Under the pieces are notes generated by a model. That model searched no databases, was not told where the DNA came from, and worked only from the letters and a program-made list of their open reading frames with translations. Position numbers and translations under genes: made by a program. Shown one piece after another: positions 24,779-31,813 of a DNA stretch of 32,704 nucleotides. Origin of the DNA: Thermoflexus hugenholtzii JAD2 (GTDB lineage Bacteria > Chloroflexota > Anaerolineae > J036 > Brachytrichaceae); assembly GCA_945877855.1 (NCBI GenBank), contig CAMDWA010000035.1:1-32704 (forward strand), in the 5' to 3' direction. How positions within the stretch are numbered: position 1 is the first letter of the stretch; every line of letters begins with the position of its first letter.

Positions 24779-25114
24779 ATGTTTGTTTTTTATGCAAACG
24801 CCGATTTTGAGCGCCACGTTCAAATGCTGCGACAGGCCGAAACCCTGTTTTGCCAAGATCATCAGCGTTATACGCCCAAAAGCGATCAGACATTAATCCA
24901 AGCTGCGACTGACTATCGCAAGGCTTTTTTCGCCAGAATGATTTTAGTCGATCGTGGGATTTTGGCCCCAGATGAGCGCGGTGAGCTACCCTTGGACGCA
25001 CTAACGCAACAATTTGTTGCGCAACATTACAAATTGCCACGTGTGCAATTTATCAGCGCTTATAAGGCATGGCAGGCGCAACACCGGCTTGTGCCTGCCA
25101 TGCCAAAGGTGTAA
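24779..25114 (+). CDS. Small protein of unknown family, coupled to the HELGH protein
   Basis: The 111-residue, probably all-alpha soluble protein has several amphipathic segments rich in Gln, Arg and aromatic residues, for example YANADFERHVQMLRQAETLF and ATDYRKAFFARMILVDRG. A single Cys lies near residue 26. I recognise no motif. A strong AGGAGGAGG inside the 3' end of the upstream gene serves as ribosome binding site for ATG 24779, so translation is coupled. Its TAA stop (25112-25114) is also the first base block of the conserved CRISPR leader 2. It could be a partner, inhibitor or substrate of the metalloprotease, a guess from operon layout only. Confidence 0.68.
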   Translation: MFVFYANADFERHVQMLRQAETLFCQDHQRYTPKSDQTLIQAATDYRKAFFARMILVDRGILAPDERGELPLDALTQQFVAQHYKLPRVQFISAYKAWQAQHRLVPAMPKV

Positions 25115-25301
25115 AATATGAAAAACAGACCCGAAAACATGGGGTTTTTTGAAATGTTTTTTTAAGGTTGGTTTTCGAAAAAATGGTGGGACGAAATATG
25201 CATTTAGTAGTATTTTTTGACCCCAAAGTGGAGGTGGATTTGCGAAAATATCGTTTTTCTTATGAGCAAGTGGGACGAATTTTTGCAACCTTAAATCTGC
25301 G
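25112..25301 (+). promoter_or_regulatory. CRISPR leader 2
   Basis: This leader is homologous to leader 1 and the same length within 1 nt. It contains CCGAAAA (25131), TTTAAGGTTG (25161-25170), AAATGGTGGGAC (25181-25192), GTGGAGGTG and CAACCTTAAA (25286-25295). The second and last of these are perfect 10-nt inverses. A second near-copy, AGTGGGACGAA, lies at about 25269-25279. The leader starts directly at the stop codon of the upstream gene. Confidence 0.75.
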
Positions 25302-25715
25302 GTTGAAAAGAGGATGAAGCCCTTGTGGGCATTACGACCTGATATGGCTTGTAGCCAATCAAGGGGTACCCAGTGCCGGTTGAAAAGAGGATGAAGCCCT
25401 TGTGGGCATTACGACGTGGACTGAACTGGGTTGAAGTTGAAGACAGACACGATGGTTGAAAAGAGGATGAAGCCCTTGTGGGCATTACGACTTTTTGCTT
25501 TTTTCATTTTTTGCTGAGCTGCCAATCCTTGTTGAAAAGAGGATGAAGCCCTTGTGGGCATTACGACATCGCAAAATGTGAAGCTCCAGTCACATACACT
25601 GTGCGTTGAAAAGAGGATGAAGCCCTTGTGGGCATTACGACACTTTGGGGCATTCTTGTCCCTCGGACCCGGCAGGCGATTGAAAAGAGGATGAAGCCCT
25701 TGTGGGCATTACGAC
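25302..25715 (+). CRISPR. CRISPR array 2: 6 repeats, 5 spacers
   Basis: The 37-nt repeats start at 25302, 25379, 25455, 25531, 25605 and 25679; spacers are 37-40 nt. The repeat is that of array 1 except at positions 4-5 (GTTGAAAAG in place of GTTTSAAAG), with the same GCCC/GGGC hairpin and ATTACGAC end. The last repeat begins with A instead of G. cas6 begins 19 bp after the array in the same direction. Confidence 0.98.
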
Positions 25716-25734
25716 TTCAATATAATCCCCCTTT

Positions 25735-26553
25735 ATGCTGACCAGCCTCGTCGTCACCTTTACCCCCAGCGCCCCCGCCGCCCTGCCGCGTGATCTGGGG
25801 CGGGCTGCCCATGCCGTGTTGCTGCGCCAGCTTGGGCAGCAACAACCCGCCTTGGCCGAGCGTCTGCACAATTGGCAAGGGCCAAAACCCTTCACCTGTT
25901 CGGGGGTGTTTGGCGGGGCACGCCACGAAGATCAGCTCTTGGCCAACCCGGGCGATGGGCTATGGCTGCGCTATACCGCCCTCACCGCCGAATTAAGCAC
26001 GGCATTGTTGGCAGGGCCACCGCCCAGCCACATCGATTTAGCTGGCACGCGCATGACGGTGACGGGCTGGACGGCTGAGGCCAACGCCCATGCACGGGCC
26101 GCCAACATCAGCTACGAGGCCTTGGCCGCCCCCTATTTGCTAGCGCGTGAGCGGGCCGAGCGGCGCATCACCCTGCGGTTTGTCTCGCCGACGGCCTTTA
26201 AATCGCACGGGCAAGTGGTGCCATTGCCGCTGCCCGCCAGCGTGTTTGGCGGCTTGATCGAAAAATGGAACACCTATGCGCCCATTGCCCTGCCACCCGA
26301 AACCAAACGCTTTGCCGAGGCCTGTTTAGCCATCAGCCGTTATCGGCTGCGCACAGCAGTGCTGCGCGGCAAAGGCAGCGGCGATGAGATCGCCCGCATC
26401 AGCGGCTTTGTCGGCGAGGTCAGCTATGTCGCCACCAACCCCGACCGCTACTGGCTCGGCCTCATCAACCTGCTATCCGACTTCGCCTTCTTCGCCGGTG
26501 TCGGCTACCAAACCACCCAAGGCATGGGGCAGGTGCGGAGAATTAATGGTTAA
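25735..26553 (+). CDS. cas6: CRISPR-associated endoribonuclease Cas6
   Basis: The 272-residue product has the double ferredoxin-like layout of Cas6, which cuts CRISPR precursor RNA at the base of the repeat hairpin. RFVSPTAFKSHGQVVPLPLP and VFGGLIEKWN (about 148-178) match the mid-protein Cas6 pattern. GFVGEVSY and the C-terminal Gly-rich loop AGVGYQTTQGMGQVR (about 254-268) contact RNA. H64 in GGARHEDQ is a possible catalytic His. The hairpin repeats of both arrays fit this enzyme. It lies directly after array 2 and is the only cas gene in the window. The last residues ING and the stop codon come from the TTAATGG repeat that follows, so the original C-terminus may have been changed. Confidence 0.92.
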   Translation: MLTSLVVTFTPSAPAALPRDLGRAAHAVLLRQLGQQQPALAERLHNWQGPKPFTCSGVFGGARHEDQLLANPGDGLWLRYTALTAELSTALLAGPPPSHIDLAGTRMTVTGWTAEANAHARAANISYEALAAPYLLARERAERRITLRFVSPTAFKSHGQVVPLPLPASVFGGLIEKWNTYAPIALPPETKRFAEACLAISRYRLRTAVLRGKGSGDEIARISGFVGEVSYVATNPDRYWLGLINLLSDFAFFAGVGYQTTQGMGQVRRING

Positions 26554-26651
26554 TGGTTAATGGTCAATGGTTAGTGGTTAATGAACCATTGATCATTAAC
26601 CACTAACCATTGACCATTAACCATTGACCATTAACCATTAACCATTAACCA
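26544..26651. repeat. Heptanucleotide inverted repeat between cas6 and the flippase-like gene
   Basis: TTAATGG/TCAATGG/TTAGTGG units on the left and the inverse CCATTAA/CCATTGA/CCACTAA units on the right form a long palindrome. It overlaps both convergent genes at their 3' ends and supplies a TAA stop to each. It may also act as a two-way terminator. Confidence 0.92.
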
Positions 26652-27590
26652 CAGCGCCGCCCACAATAGCAAATTGACCCCATAGCCAAGCACATACAGC
26701 ACCGCGCCGAAGGCGAGGGCGAGGGCGGGGTCTACCCCAAACAGCGGGAAGACCAGCACCGCCAAAGCCGGATGCAACAACACATTGCCCGGAATCATGC
26801 TGGCGGCCATACCGGTCATGAGCAGCACAAAATAAAAAATGTGCGGCACGACGGCGGTGCTCATGCCGAGGCTATGGGCCAAGGCCACATTGGTGGCGAC
26901 GGCATTGACATAAATGATGAGACAAATGACGGCAAACTCGACCCAATTGCGCGGGGTGCGCACGTGTTGATCGCGGCGGGCCTGCACCTCGGGCGTGGCG
27001 CTTAAATTAAGCTTGGCCAAGCTGCCCCAGCGTTTGGTGAATTGGGCTTGCCAGCGCTCGGGCCGCAGCGCCAACACCGCCACCGCCACCAAAAACAAGC
27101 CCACCGCCAAGGCCACCGCCTGCACAATGCCCTGTGGCACGGCCTGCGGCAAGGGCAAAAACAACAGCGACAGCGCATACAGCCCAATCGCCAAGGCATC
27201 ACTGCTTTTTTCAATCAGCAAAGTGGTGGCGGCCCAAAATAACGAGGGCGCGGGTGAGCGCGGGCTGGGCGCAATCACTTTGCTCACGCGCCAAATATCG
27301 CCCACCCGCACCGGCGACAGCCAGTTGATCACTTGCCCACCGCATTGTGGGTACCAGGTGTGGGCCAAAGTGGCGCGGGTTTCCCATTGCACCAACCGCA
27401 GCCAACGCAAGCCGCGAAAAAGCTGGCTGATGAACAACATCAGCACCGTCAACCCCAGCCACACGGGGTCGGCGCGGCCAATGGCCTGCGTTACCTCATT
27501 CAACGAGATGCGACTAAGCACCCACCCGATGCCGATGATACACAGCAACAGCAGCAACCCCGACCAAATAAATTTGAGTATGCGTGTCAA
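26631..27590 (-). CDS. Lysylphosphatidylglycerol synthase/flippase-like (UPF0104-type) membrane protein
   Basis: The 319-residue product has about eight membrane spans. It shows LPG-synthase TM-region features: the GLRWLRLVQW segment after the second span, INWLSPVRVGDIWRV (the usual N-x-x-x-P-x-R-x-G-[DE] loop), and TTLLIEKSSDALAIG (the usual ERxxD motif as EKSSD). Proteins of this group move or synthesise lipid-linked compounds (MprF TM half, AglD, hopanoid/polyprenol flippases). The substrate is not evident. The open frame starts with TTG at 27590 directly after an in-frame stop lying in the ATTACGA repeat, and it ends in the TTAATGG repeat, so both ends may have been reshaped by repeats. 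Confidence 0.78.
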   Translation of the reverse strand: MTRILKFIWSGLLLLLCIIGIGWVLSRISLNEVTQAIGRADPVWLGLTVLMLFISQLFRGLRWLRLVQWETRATLAHTWYPQCGGQVINWLSPVRVGDIWRVSKVIAPSPRSPAPSLFWAATTLLIEKSSDALAIGLYALSLLFLPLPQAVPQGIVQAVALAVGLFLVAVAVLALRPERWQAQFTKRWGSLAKLNLSATPEVQARRDQHVRTPRNWVEFAVICLIIYVNAVATNVALAHSLGMSTAVVPHIFYFVLLMTGMAASMIPGNVLLHPALAVLVFPLFGVDPALALAFGAVLYVLGYGVNLLLWAALWLMVNG

Positions 27591-27678
27591 TCAATTACGA
27601 ATTACGAATTACGAATTACGAATTACGAATGGCTCGCAAGCACGTAATTCGTAATTTGTAATTCGTAATTCGTAATTA
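27591..27678. repeat. Heptanucleotide inverted repeat between argS and the flippase-like gene
   Basis: Five ATTACGA units (27594-27629) face inverted TCGTAAT units (27652-27676) across a short centre. It fills the whole gap between the argS stop and the downstream gene start on the minus strand and leaves no room for a ribosome binding site. Confidence 0.92.
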
Positions 27679-27679
27679 T

Positions 27680-29488
27680 TTACATTTTCTCCGGCGCGGT
27701 GATGCCCATCAGGCGCAGCACTTTGGCGAGGGTGAGGCGGCTGGCCTTGGCCAGTTGCAAACGGGCGGCGGCCACATCGGGCGCGGCATCTAAAATGCGA
27801 CAATTTTCGTAAAAAGCGCTAAACGCCTGCGCAATCTCGCGGGCATAGGTAATATAGTGATGCGGCTGCAAACTGGTCGCCACCATCTCGACAATCTCTG
27901 GCAGCTCTAACAATTTGCGAATGAGGTTTAACTCAGCCACATGTTCAAATCTTAAATCTTGGTTCTTAGTTCTTGATTCTTGGTTCTTGCTTCTTGGCGC
28001 TTGGCTCTGCCCCTGTTCCTCCACCTTACGCTCGATCGAGCAGATGCGGGCATGGGCATATTGCACATAAAACACCGGGTTTTTGTCGTTTTGCTCCTTC
28101 AATAAATCCAGATCAAATACAATTTTGGTGTCGATGCTGCGCGACAGCATAATATAGCGCAAGGCATCGGGGCCGGTTTCATCCAACACATCATCAATCC
28201 AAATGGCGTTGCCCTTGCGCTTGCCCATCCGAACCTCTTGCCCACCGCTCATCAGCGTAATAAAGCGATAGATCAAAATCTTGACGGCATCGTCATTCAG
28301 CCCCAGCGCCCGCGCAGCAGCGTGCACCCGCGGCACATCCGCCTGATGGTCTTCGCCCCACACATACACCGCCGGGTTAAACCCGCGATCATGCACCTTG
28401 TTCCACACATAGGGGATGTCGCTGCAAAAATAGGTGGCGCGTTCATCGGGGTCGCTAATGACCTTGGCCGAGCGCACCACAACGGCCTGAATCGCGGTTT
28501 GGGCTTCGTCGGCTTCGCCCTCAGCCCCGTTGTCCGCATCCGGGTCGGCATCGGCTTGGTTGGCATACTCGGCATCGGTTTTCTTTTTGCCTTGGCCTTT
28601 GCGAATGGGGCTGCCGTCTTCGCTAAACCACAGCGCCCCGTCATGCTCGACCAGCAAATTTTTGGCGCGTAACAGCGCCAAGGCGCGTTCACTTTGCCCG
28701 CTGGTATACAGCGATTTTTCGCTAAAAAAATTATCGTAGCGAATATTCATCCGCAACAACGTGGCGCGAATCGAATCCATGATGCTGTCGATACCCAAGC
28801 GCCCCAAGGCCAAAATGGCTTGCTCACGCGGTTGCTGCAAATATTGGTCGCCCACTTTATCGGCAATGAGTTGGGCGGTTTGGGCCACATCATCGCCCAT
28901 ATAGCCGCCACCCGGCATCGGCTCATCTTTGCCTAAATGTTGGCAATAACGCGCGTAAATGCTGGTTCCAAACTTCTTCACTTGCGAGCCAGCGTCATTC
29001 ACATACCATTCACGATGCACAACATAACCCGCCGCCTCTAACGTATTGGCCAACGTGTCGCCAACGGTGACATTACGGGCAGTGCCGATGGTGGCATAGC
29101 CGGTGGGGTTGGCGCTGCCATGTTCCACTTGGGCGTTTTGCCCATTGCCCAAATTGGTGTTGCCCCATTGGTCACCCGCTTGCAAAATCTCATTCACCTG
29201 CCCCGCCAGATAAGCCGCCGTGAGCCGAAAATTGAGATAACCCGCCGCCACCTCGGCGGTATAGGCCGCATTGGGCGGCAACTGTTTGGCAATACGTTGG
29301 GCAATGGCGGGCGGGGCCATTTTGGCAACCCGCGCCAATTGCATCGCCACCGAGGCGGCATAGTCGCCCATTTCGGGGCGCGGCTTGGCAAGGGTGACGG
29401 CGGGCGCGGCAAAGGCTGGCAAATCGCCACAAGCCTGTGCCGCCGCAATGGCGTTTTCGACAGCGTGTTTAATGTGATCTCGAATCAT
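27680..29488 (-). CDS. argS: Arginyl-tRNA synthetase
   Basis: The 602-residue class Ia synthetase charges tRNA-Arg. It has the N-terminal Arg-tRNA synthetase additional domain (about 1-95), a catalytic core starting HGSANPTGYATIGTARN, YVNDAGSQV, GEDHQADVPRV, and a KMSKS-region sequence RMGKRKGN. The DALR anticodon-binding domain has ALRYIMLSRS and YVQYAHARI, and the usual end is LMGITAPEKM. Two oddities stand out. The HIGH motif (normally HxGH) reads TIGT at residues 133-136, and an acidic insert of about 35 residues interrupts the strand before YFCSDIPYVWNK. A heptamer repeat is translated at about residues 493-513. Everything else is intact, so it may be the housekeeping enzyme; a paralogue with altered function cannot be excluded. 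Confidence 0.9.
   Translation of the reverse strand: MIRDHIKHAVENAIAAAQACGDLPAFAAPAVTLAKPRPEMGDYAASVAMQLARVAKMAPPAIAQRIAKQLPPNAAYTAEVAAGYLNFRLTAAYLAGQVNEILQAGDQWGNTNLGNGQNAQVEHGSANPTGYATIGTARNVTVGDTLANTLEAAGYVVHREWYVNDAGSQVKKFGTSIYARYCQHLGKDEPMPGGGYMGDDVAQTAQLIADKVGDQYLQQPREQAILALGRLGIDSIMDSIRATLLRMNIRYDNFFSEKSLYTSGQSERALALLRAKNLLVEHDGALWFSEDGSPIRKGQGKKKTDAEYANQADADPDADNGAEGEADEAQTAIQAVVVRSAKVISDPDERATYFCSDIPYVWNKVHDRGFNPAVYVWGEDHQADVPRVHAAARALGLNDDAVKILIYRFITLMSGGQEVRMGKRKGNAIWIDDVLDETGPDALRYIMLSRSIDTKIVFDLDLLKEQNDKNPVFYVQYAHARICSIERKVEEQGQSQAPRSKNQESRTKNQDLRFEHVAELNLIRKLLELPEIVEMVATSLQPHHYITYAREIAQAFSAFYENCRILDAAPDVAAARLQLAKASRLTLAKVLRLMGITAPEKM
27949..28010. repeat. Heptanucleotide repeat inside argS
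   Basis: Seven or eight units of CTTGGTT/CTTAGTT/CTTGATT/CTTGCTT run in phase, with no clear inverted arm. On the minus strand they give KNQESRTKNQ-type words in a loop between two anticodon-domain helices. It is the same sequence family as the repeats at 6452-6550 and 11845-11993. Confidence 0.88.
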
Positions 29489-29498
29489 GATATCTAGC

Positions 29499-29584
29499 GG
29501 ATCGCCGTCATCCTGACGGCTCTTTGACTAACATTGGGATATTATGCGGGGTGACGCAAAGAGCCGTCAGGATGACGGCGATCC
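29499..29584. repeat. Perfect 28-bp inverted repeat between the aldo/keto reductase and argS
   Basis: Arms 29499-29526 and 29557-29584 are perfectly complementary with a 30-nt loop. Each arm contains the REP-like core CCGTCATCCTGACGG. The right arm encodes the last codons and stop of the aldo/keto reductase, and the left arm ends 10 nt before the argS ATG (minus strand), where the argS ribosome binding site should be. Confidence 0.88.
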
Positions 29585-30502
29585 CAACAATGATGCAACA
29601 TCCAACTTCAGCGCTGCCGCGCCAACCAACTCATTCACCTGCGCCACCGAGGTGGCACTGGCAATCGGGGCGGTGATGCCCGGACGCGCCAACAACCACG
29701 CCACCGCCACTTGGCCCATCGTTGCGCCGGTGGCTTTGGCGGCCGCATCTAATTGCTCAATCACGGCGAAGCCCTTGTCATTCATATAACGGGTGTTGAC
29801 ATTGGCAGCGCGGGCGGTGCTGGGCAAGGGCTGGCCTTTGCGATATTTGCCAGTTAAAAACCCAGCTGCGAGCGCGTAATAGGGGATGACGCTGACATTG
29901 GCGGCGCGGCAAATAGGCAATTGGTCGGCCTCGATGTCGCGGTCAACCAAGTTATAACGCGGTTGAATGGTCTCGTAGCGTGCCCAGCCATGCTTGGTGC
30001 TCACTTCGAGCGCTTGGTATAAACGTGCGCCGCTAAAATTTGAGCAACCGAGCGCCCGCACTTTGCCTTGTTGCACCAAAGTGTTAAAAGCCTCCATCGT
30101 CTCTTCCATCGGCACGGTCGGGTCATCGACGTGCGATTGATATAGGTCGATGTAATCGGTTTGTAAGCGCTGCAACGAGGCTTCGACCGCTTGCATGATA
30201 TAGGCTTTGCTCAAACCTTTCTTGTCTGGCGCCAGTTCGCTGCCGCATTTGGTGGCGAGGATAATATTGTGGCGGTTGCCACGTGCTTTCATCCATTTGC
30301 CCAAAATGGTTTCAGAAATACCCACTTTTTGTGCCCACGCCGCATATACATCGGCGCTATCGATGAAATTGCCGCCACCCGCCACAAAAGCGTCGAGCAC
30401 CTCAAACGAGGTGGCCTCGTCAATTGTCCAGCCAAATACGTTGCCGCCCAAACAAATGGATGACACTTGAATGTTGGTTCTGCCTAAAGTTCGTTGTTGC
30501 AT
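29567..30502 (-). CDS. Aldo/keto reductase
   Basis: The 311-residue NADPH-dependent (beta/alpha)8 barrel has the full aldo/keto reductase tetrad: Asp and Tyr in FIDSADVYAAW, Lys in ILATKCGS, and His in YQSHVDDP. The LGCSNFSGARL and LLARPGITAPIASATSVAQ blocks are typical of the Tas/YajO-like group acting on aldehydes or sugars. The physiological substrate is unknown. The GSPSS end and stop are read from a 28-bp inverted repeat, so the C-terminus is repeat-derived. The gene stands upstream of argS on the same strand. Confidence 0.9.
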   Translation of the reverse strand: MQQRTLGRTNIQVSSICLGGNVFGWTIDEATSFEVLDAFVAGGGNFIDSADVYAAWAQKVGISETILGKWMKARGNRHNIILATKCGSELAPDKKGLSKAYIMQAVEASLQRLQTDYIDLYQSHVDDPTVPMEETMEAFNTLVQQGKVRALGCSNFSGARLYQALEVSTKHGWARYETIQPRYNLVDRDIEADQLPICRAANVSVIPYYALAAGFLTGKYRKGQPLPSTARAANVNTRYMNDKGFAVIEQLDAAAKATGATMGQVAVAWLLARPGITAPIASATSVAQVNELVGAAALKLDVASLLGSPSS

Positions 30503-30610
30503 GATGTAGGGTATTGTAATTTACCTGCGACATTGCGCATCAACCCGCGATGGGCGGCGCATGAAACCCTACCCAAGCAAAGCCGAGGCCAAAGTTGGGT
30601 GTTAGGGCTG

Positions 30611-31813
30611 TCACAACTTGAACGCGCCTGCGCCCCAACCCAATGCGCCTTTAATAAAGGCCGGCAAATTGACGGTTGTCATGATGCGCAAATCATCGCT
30701 CAGGCTGCTTTGCTCGTCGAGAAATTTGAAGATAAGCGAGGCTGGGTTGCGCTGAAAAAGATCGCTAAAGACGCGGTGCCCGGGATACCGTTGATTGTCT
30801 AACACATTTAACAAAATGCCATCCATCGCATGGGCACGCATTGGCTCGCGTAGGCTTTGGGCCAATGACTGCGCGGTAGGGTTGGCAAACTGCGCCGCAA
30901 TATGTTGCGAATCGCGCTGAATGCGTTGAAAGGTATAGCCGGTGCTGGCCTTGGTGCGCCCACCGGCGCTGCCAATGTTGAGCACACACGGCCTAGGCTG
31001 CCGCGCAAAAGGCGCATCCGTCATCGGTATCACGCCAAATTCAGTGTCTTCGATGGCATAAGCGCCATCAGCCAAACCGAGATGCGTGTGCAAATAGGCT
31101 TGCAGGGCCGCGTCATAATCGGCACGGGGCAATAAGGCCCGCGAAAACACCGTAAACTCGACCAAGGCCCGCTGGGCATCAAAAGGCATGGTGTAAACAA
31201 AACGGGTGTCGGTGCTTTGTGGCACGCGAAAATCCATCAAGGTGGCGCGGGCGGGGTCAAATATTGGCCGCTGGCTGCGAATAAACCAACCGCAAAAATG
31301 TTGCAACAAGCGAATATGCTGCGGCTTGGCAAGCGGCTCAAACAAATGAGGAATTGAATTAAAAATCAATTTGCCTGCATATTCCCCCCCCCGTGTCACC
31401 ACAACACTTGCGTCTGTATTCTCAGTAATCGCCAACACCTCATCTTGCACCAGCGTCACGTTGGGCTGGGTGGCCAGCCACGCCCCAATATGCCGATAAA
31501 AGTCGAGGGCGCGAATCATTTTATAGGCATAAGGCGCGATATCAAGCGCTTGGGGCTGGGTATCATGAGCGCCATAAAAATCGAGTTGCGACCATTGGCG
31601 ATGCACAATCGCCTCAAAGGGGCCAGCCCCAGCCTCCCAAAAACACCAGGTGCGGTCATTTTGGGTCTTGGCGGCTGGGTCGATGAGTAAGATGCGCTGA
31701 TTAGGCCATTCGGCCCAGCCCGCATGACCCAAATGCCACAACAAACTAAGCCCAGCACACCCCGCACCCGTAAAAACAAGGTCAAAGGCTGATGATGATT
31801 TGTCCATGATCAC
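30611..31813 (-). CDS. crtY: Lycopene cyclase family protein (CrtY/CrtL type)
   Basis: The 400-residue flavoprotein-like product has the N-terminal dinucleotide motif GAGCAGLSL (about 16-24), the NDRTWCFWE motif diagnostic for CrtY-type beta-cyclases (about 52-60), and the LNIGSAGGRTKASTGYTF block near residue 275. The family closes the ends of lycopene to beta-ionone rings in carotenoid synthesis at the membrane. Length fits the family. ATG 31813 (or 31807) lies inside the end of the upstream HAD gene, a 26-32 nt overlap that suggests translational coupling. No other crt gene is in the window. Confidence 0.87.
   Translation of the reverse strand: MIMDKSSSAFDLVFTGAGCAGLSLLWHLGHAGWAEWPNQRILLIDPAAKTQNDRTWCFWEAGAGPFEAIVHRQWSQLDFYGAHDTQPQALDIAPYAYKMIRALDFYRHIGAWLATQPNVTLVQDEVLAITENTDASVVVTRGGEYAGKLIFNSIPHLFEPLAKPQHIRLLQHFCGWFIRSQRPIFDPARATLMDFRVPQSTDTRFVYTMPFDAQRALVEFTVFSRALLPRADYDAALQAYLHTHLGLADGAYAIEDTEFGVIPMTDAPFARQPRPCVLNIGSAGGRTKASTGYTFQRIQRDSQHIAAQFANPTAQSLAQSLREPMRAHAMDGILLNVLDNQRYPGHRVFSDLFQRNPASLIFKFLDEQSSLSDDLRIMTTVNLPAFIKGALGWGAGAFKL

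Noticed and set aside
25291-25485. Minus-strand frame in array 2 with repeated MPTRASSSFQ words
   Set aside because: Translation of CRISPR repeats, with no independent coding evidence.
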